Shown here piece by piece: positions 26,248 to 35,420 of a stretch of DNA of 64,000 nt. The DNA is taken from assembly GCF_040717445.1 (NCBI RefSeq), contig NZ_JBFEFL010000001.1:558001-622000 (forward strand). The letters are read 5' to 3'. Each line of letters opens with the position of its first letter. Positions within the stretch are counted from its first letter, which is position 1. Source of the DNA: Qipengyuania sp. JC766 (lineage in GTDB: Bacteria > Pseudomonadota > Alphaproteobacteria > Sphingomonadales > Sphingomonadaceae). Below the pieces are notes generated by a model. The model did no database searches and was not told where the DNA came from. It saw only the letters and a list, made by a program, of their open reading frames with translations. The position numbers and the translations under genes were made by a program.

Positions 26248-27654
26248 ATGACGTTCAAGGGGCTCAGCCCGATCATGTATGGCGGCCGCGAAGTCTGGCC
26301 GCTCGTCGAAGGCGGCAAGGGCGTTTCGGCCACCAACCACACCAGTTCCGGGGCCTGGGCCGCGGCAGGCGGCATCGGCACGGTCAGCGCGGTCAATGCC
26401 GACAGCTACGATGCCGAGGGCAAGATCGTCCCGCAGGTCTACGACGCGTTGACGCGCAAGGAACGGCATGAGCAGCTGATCCGCTACGCCATCGACGGTG
26501 CGACCGAACAGGTGAAGCGCGCCTACGACATCGCCAGTGGCAAGGGCGCCATCAACATCAACGTGCTGTGGGAAATGGGCGGCGCTCAGGAAGTCCTGGA
26601 AGGCGTGCTGGAGAAGACCCGCGGCCTGGTGACCGGCGTCACCTGCGGCGCCGGCATGCCCTATCGCCTTGCGGAAATCGCGGCGCGCTTCAATGTGAGC
26701 TACCTCCCGATCGTCAGCTCCGCGCGCGCGTTCCGTGCCCTCTGGAAGCGCAGCTACCACAAGGTCAGCGAATTGATGGCAGCGGTGGTCTACGAGGACC
26801 CCTGGCTGGCCGGCGGCCACAACGGCCTGTCCAACGCGGAGGACCCGACCAAGCCGCAGGACCCGTACCCGCGCGTCAAGCAATTGCGCGAGACGATGCG
26901 CGCCGAAGGCGTGAGCGAGGACGTGCCGATCGTGATGGCGGGCGGCGTCTGGTACCTGCGCGAATGGAACGACTGGATCGACAATCCCGAACTCGGCAAG
27001 ATCGCGTTCCAGTTCGGCACGCGGCCGCTGCTGACCGAGGAAAGCCCGATCCCGCAGGGATGGAAGGACGCACTGCGCGAAATCGATGAAGGCGACGTGC
27101 TGCTGCACAAGTTCTCGCCCACCGGTTTCTACAGCTCGGCGGTCCAGAACAGCTTCCTGCGCGACCTCGTGGCCCGCAGCGAGCGGCAGATTCCCTACAG
27201 CAAGGTCGAGGCGGGCGAACATACCGCGCAGCTCGACGTCGGAGTGCGCGGCAAGAACTTCTGGGTCGCGCCGAAGGACTACGAACGCGCCAAGGCGTGG
27301 TTCGGCCAAGGCTATACCGAGGCGATGAAGACGCCCGACGATACCATCATTTACGTTGATCCGCCCAAGCGCGACGAGATCCGCAAGGACCAGAAGGACT
27401 GCATGGGCTGCCTCAGCCACTGCGCCTTTTCCAGCTGGAAGGATCACGACGACTACACGACCGGGCGCCTCGCCGATCCGCGCAGCTTCTGCATCCAGAA
27501 GACCCTGCAGGACATCGCCCATGGCGCGCCGGTGGACGAAAACCTGATGTTCGCAGGCCATGCCGCCTACCGGTTCAAGCAGGACCCGTTCTTCTCGAAC
27601 AACTTCACGCCGACCGTGAAGCAGCTGGTCGATCGCATCCTGACCGGAGACTGA
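26248..27654 (+). CDS. nitronate monooxygenase/2-nitropropane dioxygenase family flavoprotein
   Basis: 468 aa. The N-terminal two thirds look like an FMN TIM barrel: SPIMYGGREVWPLVEGG, TGVTCGAGMPYRLAEIA, then IVMAGGVWYLREW and FQFGTRPLLTEE, which resemble the phosphate-binding part of the nitronate monooxygenase / FabK-like family. The C-terminal 130 residues are extra and contain C385-x2-C388-x3-C392 and C415, a spacing that could hold a metal or Fe-S cluster. It is probably an NAD(P)H-dependent flavin oxidoreductase; substrate unknown. Confidence 0.8.
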   Translation: MTFKGLSPIMYGGREVWPLVEGGKGVSATNHTSSGAWAAAGGIGTVSAVNADSYDAEGKIVPQVYDALTRKERHEQLIRYAIDGATEQVKRAYDIASGKGAININVLWEMGGAQEVLEGVLEKTRGLVTGVTCGAGMPYRLAEIAARFNVSYLPIVSSARAFRALWKRSYHKVSELMAAVVYEDPWLAGGHNGLSNAEDPTKPQDPYPRVKQLRETMRAEGVSEDVPIVMAGGVWYLREWNDWIDNPELGKIAFQFGTRPLLTEESPIPQGWKDALREIDEGDVLLHKFSPTGFYSSAVQNSFLRDLVARSERQIPYSKVEAGEHTAQLDVGVRGKNFWVAPKDYERAKAWFGQGYTEAMKTPDDTIIYVDPPKRDEIRKDQKDCMGCLSHCAFSSWKDHDDYTTGRLADPRSFCIQKTLQDIAHGAPVDENLMFAGHAAYRFKQDPFFSNNFTPTVKQLVDRILTGD

Positions 27655-27662
27655 TGGCGGGA

Positions 27663-27675
27663 GGGGCGCAGCCCC
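27663..27675. terminator. small GC hairpin between convergent genes
   Basis: GGGGC-GCA-GCCCC lies in the 30-base gap between the flavoprotein stop and the convergent dehydrogenase stop. The stem is short and has no T-run, so a termination role is only suggested by its position. Confidence 0.25.
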
Positions 27676-27684
27676 CGCAGTCGA

Positions 27685-28698
27685 TTACAGCCATTCCAGC
27701 ACCTGGTCCGGCGGGCGGTGCCCGTCGGCCCACATGCGGATGTTGGCGATGACCTTCATGCCCGACGCCTCGCGCCCTTCGACGGTCGCGCTGCCTATGT
27801 GCGGCAGGGTCATCACGTTGGGATGGCGGATCAGGCGCTTGTCGACCTGCGGTTCGTCTGGATAGACGTCGAGGCCCGCGCCCGCGAGGTGGCCGCTTTC
27901 CAGCGCCGCGATGAGCGCTTCCTGATCCACCAGGTCGCCGCGGGCGGTGTTGATCAGGCTGCTGCCGGGTTTCATCAGCGCGATGCGGCGCGCATCGATC
28001 ATCCCGCGCGTTTCCTCGCTGGCGGGCGAGTGGAGCGTCAGGATATCGGCCTGCGCCATGAGGTCGTCCAGGTCCGCGACATAGCGCGCCCCCAGCATCC
28101 GCTCGACCGCTTCGGGCACGCGCTTGCGGTTGTGGTAGGCGATCTCCAGGCCGAAGGCGCGGGCCCGGTGCGCGACCGCCTGCCCGATGCGCCCCATGCC
28201 GACGATGCCGAGTGTCTTGCCCGCCAGCTTGCGCCCCAGCAGGGCCGTGGGTGTCCAGCCCGACCATTCGCCGCGCCGGATCAGTGCCACGCCTTCGCGG
28301 ATGCGGCGGGGCACGCCGATGATGCCGGCCATAGTCAGGTCCGCCGTATCGTCGGTAAAGACGCCCGGCGTATTGGTGACCATGATCCCGCGCTTCCGCG
28401 CCGCTGCGAGGTCGATATGGTCGGTGCCCGCACCGAAACTGGCGATCAGGCCGAGCTGCTCGCCCGCGCCGGCGATCAGTTCCGCGTCGATCCGGTCGGT
28501 GACCGTGGGCACGAGCACGTGGCATTCCTTGAGCGCCACTTCGAGCTTCCCGCGCGAGAACGGGGTATCGACCGTGTTGAGGCTGGCATCGAACAGCTCC
28601 GCCATCCGTTCTTCCACGGTCGGCATCAGGTGCCGGGTGACGACGACGCGGGGCTTTCCGTCCACGCGGCGCAGGGTCGATGTCTCACCAGTGTCCAT
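27685..28698 (-). CDS. D-2-hydroxyacid dehydrogenase (glyoxylate/hydroxypyruvate reductase-like)
   Basis: 337 aa. The NAD(P)-binding motif is GMGRIG at 167-172 and the catalytic set is Arg253 (NTARGDLVD), Glu282 (YPDEP) and His300 (LPHIGSAT). The substrate-binding region has SFGAGTDHIDL. All key residues of the family are present, so an active cytoplasmic dehydrogenase is expected; glyoxylate or hydroxypyruvate is the most likely substrate. It is divergent from the SH3-like gene with 79 bases between starts. Confidence 0.9.
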   Translation of the reverse strand: MDTGETSTLRRVDGKPRVVVTRHLMPTVEERMAELFDASLNTVDTPFSRGKLEVALKECHVLVPTVTDRIDAELIAGAGEQLGLIASFGAGTDHIDLAAARKRGIMVTNTPGVFTDDTADLTMAGIIGVPRRIREGVALIRRGEWSGWTPTALLGRKLAGKTLGIVGMGRIGQAVAHRARAFGLEIAYHNRKRVPEAVERMLGARYVADLDDLMAQADILTLHSPASEETRGMIDARRIALMKPGSSLINTARGDLVDQEALIAALESGHLAGAGLDVYPDEPQVDKRLIRHPNVMTLPHIGSATVEGREASGMKVIANIRMWADGHRPPDQVLEWL

Positions 28699-28777
28699 GG
28701 GGGAGGGGCTAGGACCTGCCCGGCGGGTCGGTCAAGACGGCTTGCGGCGCGGCGGCCTTCGATTTAGCAAATGCGCC

Positions 28778-29248
28778 ATGAAACGTCTCCATGTCCTGCT
28801 TTCGATTGCGCTGGTCGCGCTCGGTTCGACCGTCGCTTACGCGCAGCAGCGCGAAGTGCCCTACTGGGCCAGCATCCGCTTCGAGGAGATGTACATGCGG
28901 GTGGGGCCGAGCGAGCAGTACAAGATCGACTGGGTGTATCACCGGCAGGGCCTGCCGGTGAAGGTCGTCAGGGTCGTGGAAGGCTGGCGGCTTATTCGCG
29001 ACCAGGACGGCACGGAAGGCTGGGTGTCACAAAGCCAGCTCGATCCCGACCCGACCGCGGTCGTGATCGGGGAAGGGCTGGCCGCGATGCGCGATGCGCC
29101 GGCGAGCAATGCCGGGCTGAAATGGAACGCGGAGCCGGGTGTCATCGGCGCGCTGGGCGACTGCACCGCCGGATGGTGCGAGCTCGACGTCGAGGGCCGC
29201 GAGGGCTGGGTCGACGCCGAGCGGCTATGGGGCGACGGCGCGCCCTAG
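28778..29248 (+). CDS. secreted SH3-like domain protein
   Basis: 156 aa. A signal peptide (MKRLHVLLSIALVALGSTVAYAQ) is followed by two bacterial SH3-like repeats: MRVGPSEQYKIDWVYHRQGLPVKVV ... GWRLIRDQDGTEGWVSQSQL, and MRDAPASNAGLKWNAEPGVIG ... CELDVEGREGWVDAERLWG. The pair matches the periplasmic SH3-like proteins common in alphaproteobacteria, thought to bind cell-wall or other ligands. Two cysteines in GDCTAGWC may form a disulfide. The stop shares a CTAG palindrome with the convergent thiolase stop. Confidence 0.8.
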   Translation: MKRLHVLLSIALVALGSTVAYAQQREVPYWASIRFEEMYMRVGPSEQYKIDWVYHRQGLPVKVVRVVEGWRLIRDQDGTEGWVSQSQLDPDPTAVVIGEGLAAMRDAPASNAGLKWNAEPGVIGALGDCTAGWCELDVEGREGWVDAERLWGDGAP

Positions 29249-30441
29249 AGCATTTCCACCGCGACGGCGGTCGCTTCGCCGCCGCCAATGCATAGGCTGG
29301 CTACGCCCTTCGTCTTGCCCTGCGTCTTGAGCGCGTTGAGCAGGGTGACGAGGATGCGGGTGCCGCTGGCGCCGATCGGATGGCCAAGGGCCGTGCCGCC
29401 GCCGTTCACGTTGATCTTTTCGTGGGGGATGCCGATGTCGCGCATCGCGAACATGGCGACGCAGGCGAATGCCTCGTTCACTTCCCACAGATCCACATCT
29501 TCCGCGGACCATTCCGCCTTTTCGAGAAGCTTCTCGATCGCGCCGATCGGGGCGGTGGTGAACTTGCTGGGTTCCTGTGCATGGGCCGCCATGGCGACGA
29601 TCCGCGCCACCGGCTTGCGCCCGCCTTCTTTCGCGACGCTCTTGCGCGACAGGACGACCGCCGCCGCCCCATCGGAAATGGAGCTGGACGTCGCCGCCGT
29701 GATCGTTCCGTCCTTGGCGAAGGCGGGGCGAAGGGTGGGGATCTTGTCCGGCTTGCCGCGGCCCGGCTGCTCGTCCGTATCGACGGTCACGTCGCCCTTG
29801 CGCGTCGACATCGTGACCGGAACGACCTCGTCGGCAAAGGCACCGCTTTCGATCGCCGCATTGGCGCGGCGCAGCGACTCGATGGAATACTCGTCCATCT
29901 CCTCGCGGGTCATCTGGTATTCGTTGGCGGTTTCCTGGGCGAAGGTGCCCATCGCGCGGCCTTCCTCGTAGGCGTCTTCCAGCCCGTCGAGGAACATGTG
30001 GTCGTAGGCGGTGTCATGGCCGAGACGCGCACCGGACCGGTGCTTCTTCAGCAGGTAGGGCGCATTGGTCATGCTCTCCATGCCGCCGGCGATGACATAG
30101 TCGACATCGCCCGTCGCCAGCGCCTCGCTGCCCATGATCACGGTCTGCATGCCGCTGCCGCAAACCTTGTTGACCGTCGTCGCCTGCACGGACTTGGGGA
30201 GGCCGGCCTTCAGCGCCGCCTGGCGGGCAGGGGCCTGTCCCAGACCCGCGGGAAGCACGCAGCCCATGTAGATCCGGTCGAAGCTGTCGCCGTCCACGCC
30301 GGACCGCTCGACGGCCGCCTTGACCGCGGTCGATCCCAGGTCGGTCGCGCTCGCATCGGCCAGTGCGCCCTGCATCCCGCCCATCGGCGTGCGGGCGTAG
30401 GACAGGATGACGATCGGATCGGCTTCGGAAAATTGCGGCAT
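29245..30441 (-). CDS. acetyl-CoA acetyltransferase (thiolase)
   Basis: 398 aa. The acyl-accepting Cys94 is in NKVCGSGMQTV, the NEAFA motif is present, the His is in GHPIGASG and the second Cys in SLCIGGGEA. It starts with the usual SYARTPMGG region. This is a biosynthetic or degradative acetoacetyl-CoA thiolase of the cytoplasm. No phaB or other acetoacetyl-CoA gene is adjacent, so the pathway is not fixed by context. Confidence 0.93.
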   Translation of the reverse strand: MPQFSEADPIVILSYARTPMGGMQGALADASATDLGSTAVKAAVERSGVDGDSFDRIYMGCVLPAGLGQAPARQAALKAGLPKSVQATTVNKVCGSGMQTVIMGSEALATGDVDYVIAGGMESMTNAPYLLKKHRSGARLGHDTAYDHMFLDGLEDAYEEGRAMGTFAQETANEYQMTREEMDEYSIESLRRANAAIESGAFADEVVPVTMSTRKGDVTVDTDEQPGRGKPDKIPTLRPAFAKDGTITAATSSSISDGAAAVVLSRKSVAKEGGRKPVARIVAMAAHAQEPSKFTTAPIGAIEKLLEKAEWSAEDVDLWEVNEAFACVAMFAMRDIGIPHEKINVNGGGTALGHPIGASGTRILVTLLNALKTQGKTKGVASLCIGGGEATAVAVEML

Positions 30442-30616
30442 GATGCGGCCTTTCGCTTGGCGTGATTAGTCGCGAACCACCTAATGCTGCGATGCGGCAC
30501 AATCAACTCGCGCCGGGCCGGCGGGCAGCCGGAACGCCTTGGCGACGGGATCGCTTGCCTTTCATCGATGCTTGCCGGACAAACGATGGCAAAGCGAAAC
30601 CGACCGGAGAAATCGC

Positions 30617-32047
30617 ATGGCAGACGACAAGCAGGCCGAACTCGAGCGCATCCTTCAGGTGCAGCGCACTTCCTTCACCAAGGCACGTCCGGAAGGACTG
30701 GACGTACGCAAGGATCGCATTCGCCGCGCGATGGATCTGCTCAAGACCCACGCCGATGCGCTGTGCGATGCGATGAACGAGGATTTCGGCAATCGCAGCA
30801 GGCACCAGAGCATGCTGACCGACATTGCCGGCACGGTCGGGTTCGGGAAGTACTGCCTGAAGCATGTCGACAGCTGGGCGAAGCCGAGCCGGCGCAAGCT
30901 GCAATTCCCGCTCGGCCTGATCGGATCGAAGGGTGAGGTGCGGTACGAACCCAAGGGGGTGGTCGGGATCCTCAGCCCCTGGAACTTCCCCGTGAACCTG
31001 TCTTTCGGCCCGCTGATGCAGGTGCTGGCGGCCGGGAACCGGGCCATGATCAAGCCGAGCGAATTCACCGAAGCCACGTCCGAACTCTCGCGCGAACTCG
31101 TCGCCCGCTATTTCGACGAGAGCGAGGTCGCGGTGGTCACGGGGCCGCCGGAAGTGGCGCAGGCGTTTTCGTCCTTGCCGTTCGACCACCTCGTCTTCAC
31201 CGGATCGACCGCGACCGGACGCAAGGTGATGGAAGCGGCAGCGAAGAACCTCGTGCCCGTCACGCTGGAACTCGGCGGCAAGTCGCCCGTCATCCTTGGC
31301 CGCGATGCCGATTTCGAGAAGGCGGGCGAGCGGATCGCGCTGGGCAAGATGCTGAATGCGGGGCAGATCTGCCTCGCGCCCGACTACCTCTTCGTCCCCG
31401 AAGAACGCGAGGAGGGCGCCATCGCCGCCGTCGAACTGGGCGTGCACACCATGTACCCCACGATGCTCGACAACGACGATTACGCCTCCGTCGTGACCGA
31501 CAAGCATTTCGAACGCCTGCAGGGCCTCGTCCAGGATGCCCGCGACAAGGGGGCCGAGGTGATCGAGGTCAATCCGGGCAACGAGGATTTCTCCGCCAGC
31601 AATGCGCGCAAGATGCCGCTGACGATCCTGCGCAACGTCACCGACGACATGCAGGCGATGCAGGAGGAGATCTTCGGCCCGGTCCTGCCTGTCAGGACCT
31701 ATGGCGCGGTGTCCGAGGCGATCGACTACATCAACGCGAACGACCGGCCGCTCGGCCTGTATTACTTCGGCGACGATTCCGGGGAGCGGGAGGAAGTGCT
31801 CCGCAGGACCGTCTCGGGCGGGGTGACGGTGGACGATGTGGTCATGCACGTGTCGATGGAAGACATGCCCTTCGGCGGCATCGGCCCGTCGGGCATGGGA
31901 AGCTATCACGGACCGGAGGGCTTCCGGGAATTCAGCCACGCCCGCTCGGTCTATACACAGACCAAGCGGGATGTCGCCAAGCTCGCCGGGCTCAAGCCGC
32001 CCTACGGTAAGGGAACCCGGAAAAGCGGCGAACGGCAAATGGGTTGA
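30617..32047 (+). CDS. coniferyl aldehyde dehydrogenase-like aldehyde dehydrogenase
   Basis: 476 aa from ATG 30617 with GGAG 7 bases upstream. Catalytic Cys252 is in NAGQICLAPDY, the general base Glu218 in TLELGGKSP and the oxyanion Asn123 in PWNFPVNL. The relatively short length, the CLAPDY context and the absence of an N-terminal extension match the coniferyl aldehyde dehydrogenase group (CalB-like), which oxidises aromatic or long-chain aldehydes with NAD(P). TTGCC/GGCAA half-sites about 25-45 bases before the start may be an operator, though weak. Confidence 0.88.
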   Translation: MADDKQAELERILQVQRTSFTKARPEGLDVRKDRIRRAMDLLKTHADALCDAMNEDFGNRSRHQSMLTDIAGTVGFGKYCLKHVDSWAKPSRRKLQFPLGLIGSKGEVRYEPKGVVGILSPWNFPVNLSFGPLMQVLAAGNRAMIKPSEFTEATSELSRELVARYFDESEVAVVTGPPEVAQAFSSLPFDHLVFTGSTATGRKVMEAAAKNLVPVTLELGGKSPVILGRDADFEKAGERIALGKMLNAGQICLAPDYLFVPEEREEGAIAAVELGVHTMYPTMLDNDDYASVVTDKHFERLQGLVQDARDKGAEVIEVNPGNEDFSASNARKMPLTILRNVTDDMQAMQEEIFGPVLPVRTYGAVSEAIDYINANDRPLGLYYFGDDSGEREEVLRRTVSGGVTVDDVVMHVSMEDMPFGGIGPSGMGSYHGPEGFREFSHARSVYTQTKRDVAKLAGLKPPYGKGTRKSGERQMG

Positions 32048-32050
32048 GGC

Positions 32051-32118
32051 CTTGCAACTTGTGCAAGTCGGGGTGCAATCAAACGCGGCGCAAATAGGCC
32101 TTGCGCCCCTTGCACCCC
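32051..32118. promoter_or_regulatory. nested palindromes upstream of the nuo operon
   Basis: Three inverted repeats with a shared TTGCA/TTGCG core lie in the 127-base gap before nuoA: CTTGCA/TGCAAG (32051-32067), GGCGCAA/TTGCGCC (32087-32107, loop of 7), and an outer GGGGTGCAA/TTGCACCCC (32070-32078 with 32110-32118) that encloses the second. They could form a cruciform or leader hairpin, be operators, or end the aldehyde dehydrogenase transcript. No T-run follows on the plus strand. Confidence 0.55.
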
Positions 32119-32174
32119 ATTGTCCGGAGGCCTAGGAGGCGGGCAATTCAAGCTAGTCAGCGGAAAAACCCTAC

Positions 32175-32549
32175 GTGGTCGATCTAAGCCAATATCTGCC
32201 GATCCTGCTGTTCCTGTTCGTAGCAGTGATCCTCTCCGCCGCCTTCGTATTCCTGCCGATGGGCGTGTCGCGCCTGACGGGTGCGCATAACCCGAACGCG
32301 GAGAAGAACAGCGAATACGAGTGCGGCTTCCCCGCCTTCGAGGAACCGCGCAGCCAGTTCGACGTGAAGTTCTATCTCGTCTCGCTGCTGTTCATCATCT
32401 TCGACCTCGAAGTCGCCTTCCTGTTCCCGTGGGCTGTCAGCCTCGGCGTGACCGGCGTCGTCGGCTGGAGCGCGATGATGGTCTTCCTCTTCATCCTGAC
32501 CATCGGCTTCATCTACGAATGGAAGATGGGAGCTCTGGAATGGGACTGA
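32175..32549 (+). CDS. nuoA: NADH-quinone oxidoreductase subunit A
   Basis: 124 aa from a GTG start. It has three predicted TM helices and the family signature [11 protein letters not shown] in the first loop. It is a membrane-arm subunit of complex I near the quinone site. The gene opens a continuous run through nuoN and overlaps nuoB by 10 bases. Confidence 0.95.
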   Translation: MVDLSQYLPILLFLFVAVILSAAFVFLPMGVSRLTGAHNPNAEKNSEYECGFPAFEEPRSQFDVKFYLVSLLFIIFDLEVAFLFPWAVSLGVTGVVGWSAMMVFLFILTIGFIYEWKMGALEWD

Positions 32550-33151
32550 CCGACAAGAACGAGATGGCGCGCAGCGATCATTACGCTCTGACCCCGGACC
32601 ACAACCGGATGCTGCATGACGCGCCGACGGCGAAGGGCGGCGAAATCCGCCAGCCGGACGCGGATTATTTCCACGCGCTGCAGACCGAGGTGAACGACAA
32701 GGGCTTCCTGGTCACCAGCACGGAAGACCTGTTCCACTGGGCCCGCACGGGCAGCCTGTGGTGGATGACCTTCGGCCTTGCCTGCTGCGCGGTCGAGATG
32801 ATCCACGTCAACATGCCGCGTTACGACATGGAGCGCTTCGGCGTCGCGCCGCGCGCGTCCCCGCGCCAGTCGGACGTGATGATCGTGGCGGGCACGCTGT
32901 GCAACAAGATGGCCCCGGCCCTGCGCAAGGTCTACGACCAGATGTCCGATCCGAAATACGTGATCAGCATGGGCAGCTGCGCCAATGGCGGTGGGTACTA
33001 TCATTACAGCTACAGCGTCGTGCGCGGCTGCGACCGGATCGTGCCGGTGGACATCTACATCCCCGGGTGCCCCCCGACCGCCGAGGCCCTGCTGTACGGC
33101 GTGATGCAGTTGCAGCGGAAGATCCGCCGCAGCGGAACGATCGAGCGATAG
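32540..33151 (+). CDS. nuoB: NADH-quinone oxidoreductase subunit B (cluster N2)
   Basis: 203 aa. ATG 32540 lies inside the end of nuoA. The ligands of the terminal 4Fe-4S cluster N2 are visible: Cys82-Cys83 (ACCAVEM), Cys147 (GSCANGG) and Cys177 (PGCPPTAE). This subunit hands electrons to quinone in the peripheral arm. The N-terminal 50 residues are longer than in E. coli, as is usual in alphaproteobacteria. Confidence 0.96.
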   Translation: MGLTDKNEMARSDHYALTPDHNRMLHDAPTAKGGEIRQPDADYFHALQTEVNDKGFLVTSTEDLFHWARTGSLWWMTFGLACCAVEMIHVNMPRYDMERFGVAPRASPRQSDVMIVAGTLCNKMAPALRKVYDQMSDPKYVISMGSCANGGGYYHYSYSVVRGCDRIVPVDIYIPGCPPTAEALLYGVMQLQRKIRRSGTIER

Positions 33152-33166
33152 GAGGGCCCGAAAGCC

Positions 33167-34027
33167 ATGGCAGTCCTTCACTCGGCCCCGCGATTTGCGT
33201 CCAATGACGGCGTGCGCGAAACGCTGTCCGGCGCTGTCGGCGAGCATCTCGTCGACGCGCACGAGGAGCACGGCGAGATCCTGCTGCGCGTGAAGCGCGA
33301 GAGCATCGACACGGTCCTTCGCCTGCTGCGCGACGAGCATGGCTACCAGCAGCTGATGGAGATTGCCGGGGCGGACTATCCCGATCGTCCGGAGCGGTTC
33401 GAGATCGTCTACATGCTGCTCAGCCTGACGAAGAACCATCGCGTGATGGTCAAGTGCACGGCCACGGAATCGACCCCGGTTCCGACCGCGACCGAGCTGT
33501 GGCCCAGTGCCGGCTGGCTGGAACGCGAGGTCTTCGACATGTACGGCGTGCTGTTCGAAGGCAACACGGACCTGCGCCGCATCCTGACCGACTATGGCTT
33601 CGAAGGGCATCCTTTCCGCAAGGACTTCCCGATGACCGGCTACACCGAGCTGCGCTACTCGGAAGACGAGAAGCGCGTGGTGTACGAGCCTGTCGAGCTG
33701 GCGCAGGACATGCGTACATTCGACTTCATGAGCCCGTGGGAGGGCGCGGATTACGTGCTCCCGGGCGACGAGAAGGCCGATACGCCGCCGGTCGACGATC
33801 CGAAGACGACTGAAAAGACGTCCGATACCGGAGCCGGTGCGAAGACCGACAAGGAAGCTGCCGAAAAGGTGAGCGAGGGTGCACCGGCCGAAGAGGATTC
33901 CGGGGTCGAGGCGCCCGATGCGCCGGCGCCGACCGAGGACGAGCCCGACCGCGCGGAGCGCGAAGGCAGCACCACCGACACCAAGGCCGCGACCCGGCCC
34001 GATGAAAAGCGGGAGGACGGCGAATGA
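33167..34027 (+). CDS. nuoC: NADH-quinone oxidoreductase subunit C with acidic tail
   Basis: 286 aa. The 30-kDa subunit domain covers about 1-200, with [18 protein letters not shown] and [15 protein letters not shown] / [14 protein letters not shown]. Residues 201-286 form a Glu/Asp/Ala/Pro/Thr-rich extension with no predicted fold, absent from most NuoC proteins. GGAGGG lies 12 bases before the ATG. The stop overlaps nuoD as ATGA. Confidence 0.95.
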   Translation: MAVLHSAPRFASNDGVRETLSGAVGEHLVDAHEEHGEILLRVKRESIDTVLRLLRDEHGYQQLMEIAGADYPDRPERFEIVYMLLSLTKNHRVMVKCTATESTPVPTATELWPSAGWLEREVFDMYGVLFEGNTDLRRILTDYGFEGHPFRKDFPMTGYTELRYSEDEKRVVYEPVELAQDMRTFDFMSPWEGADYVLPGDEKADTPPVDDPKTTEKTSDTGAGAKTDKEAAEKVSEGAPAEEDSGVEAPDAPAPTEDEPDRAEREGSTTDTKAATRPDEKREDGE

Positions 34028-35235
34028 GCCTTCAGCTGGAAGAATCGCCGACCACCGGCGACGAGGTCATTTCCAACTACACGATCAATTTCGGGCCCCA
34101 GCACCCTGCAGCGCACGGCGTGCTGCGCATGGTGATGGAGCTCGACGGCGAAGTGATCGAACGCGTCGATCCGCATGTCGGCCTGCTCCATCGCGGGACC
34201 GAGAAGCTGATCGAGCAGAAGACCTACCTGCAGGCGCTGCCCTATTTCGACCGGCTCGATTACTGCAGCCCCTTGTGCCAGGAACACAGCTACGTCCTCG
34301 CGATCGAGAAGCTGCTCAACCTCGAGGTTCCGGAGCGCGGCCAGTACCTGCGCGTGCTGTTCGCGGAGCTGACCCGCATCTGCAACCACATGCTCAATAT
34401 CGGCGCGCACGTGATGGACGTGGGCGCGATGACGCCCAATCTGTGGGTGTTCGAGCTGCGCGAAGACTGCATGAACTTCTTCGAGCGCGCATCCGGCGCG
34501 CGTATGCACGCCGCGTGGTTCCGCCCCGGCGGCGTCCACCAGGACGTGCCGGAAAAGCTGCTTGTCGATATCGGCGAATGGATCGACAATCGCCTGCCCG
34601 AACTGTTCGGCGACGCGATGAGCCTCGTGCTCGACAACCGCATCTTCAAGCAGCGCAATGTCGACATCGCCCATGTGAGCCGCGACGACGCGATCGCCTG
34701 GGGCTTCTCCGGCCCGATGATCCGTGCCGCCGGCATCGCGTGGGACCTGCGCAAGAGCCAGCCCTACGACGTGTACGACCGGATGGAGTTCGAAATCCCG
34801 GTGGGCACGAATTCCGACTGCTACGACCGGTTCGTGGTGCGGGTGAAGGAAGTCTACGAAAGCGCGAAGATCATCAAGCAGTGCCTGGCGCAGATGCCGC
34901 AAGGGCCGGTCGCCAGCACCGATGCCAAGGTCGTGCCGCCGAAGCGCGGTCCGATGAAGCAGTCGATGGAAGCGCTGATCCACCACTTCAAGCTCTACAC
35001 CGAAGGCTTCCACGTACCCGCAGGCGAAGTCTATGTCGCCACCGAAAGCCCCAAGGGCGAGTTCGGCGTCTATCTTGTCAGCGACGGCAGCAACAAGCCT
35101 TACCGCTGCAAGATTCGCCCGACCGCCTTCAGTCATCTCCAGGCGATGGACATGATGTGCAAGGGGCACATGCTGCCCGACGCGACCGCCATCCTCGGCG
35201 CGATCGACGTGGTGTTTGGGGAGTGTGACCGGTGA
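34024..35235 (+). CDS. nuoD: NADH-quinone oxidoreductase subunit D
   Basis: 403 aa 49-kDa subunit. Family signatures are [28 protein letters not shown] and the C-terminal [16 protein letters not shown]. It forms the quinone pocket with NuoB. It is separate from nuoC, unlike the E. coli nuoCD fusion. It overlaps nuoC by 4 bases and the next small ORF by GTGA. Confidence 0.97.
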   Translation: MSLQLEESPTTGDEVISNYTINFGPQHPAAHGVLRMVMELDGEVIERVDPHVGLLHRGTEKLIEQKTYLQALPYFDRLDYCSPLCQEHSYVLAIEKLLNLEVPERGQYLRVLFAELTRICNHMLNIGAHVMDVGAMTPNLWVFELREDCMNFFERASGARMHAAWFRPGGVHQDVPEKLLVDIGEWIDNRLPELFGDAMSLVLDNRIFKQRNVDIAHVSRDDAIAWGFSGPMIRAAGIAWDLRKSQPYDVYDRMEFEIPVGTNSDCYDRFVVRVKEVYESAKIIKQCLAQMPQGPVASTDAKVVPPKRGPMKQSMEALIHHFKLYTEGFHVPAGEVYVATESPKGEFGVYLVSDGSNKPYRCKIRPTAFSHLQAMDMMCKGHMLPDATAILGAIDVVFGECDR

Positions 35236-35420
35236 ACCGACTTAGCAAACTGTTATGGATCGAGGTCGTGTTACTTCTCGTGCTCTTCGCACTGTTCGTT
35301 GCAGGCATTCTGAACGCCGGCTCCTACGCGTACTCGACCGTCGCAGTAATGGTGATCTTCGCGATCCCCGCGTTCCTGAAGTTGGGCGCGACAAATTCGC
35401 GGGAGGCCGATAATGGCTGA
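35232..35420 (+). CDS. small two-TM protein in the nuo operon (62 aa)
   Basis: Starts at a GTG overlapping the nuoD stop (GTGA) and runs 8 bases into nuoE, so translation is probably coupled on both sides. Two hydrophobic segments, about 8-27 ([20 protein letters not shown]) and 35-54, suggest a helical hairpin; the tail is polar (NSREADNG). I do not recognise a family. It may be an accessory or assembly protein of complex I, but only the operon position says so. Confidence 0.7.
   Translation: MNRLSKLLWIEVVLLLVLFALFVAGILNAGSYAYSTVAVMVIFAIPAFLKLGATNSREADNG

Noticed and set aside
30572-30592. TTGCC-N11-GGCAA inverted repeat before the aldehyde dehydrogenase as an operator
   Set aside because: Half-sites are only 5 bases and such pairs occur by chance; no nearby regulator gene supports it.
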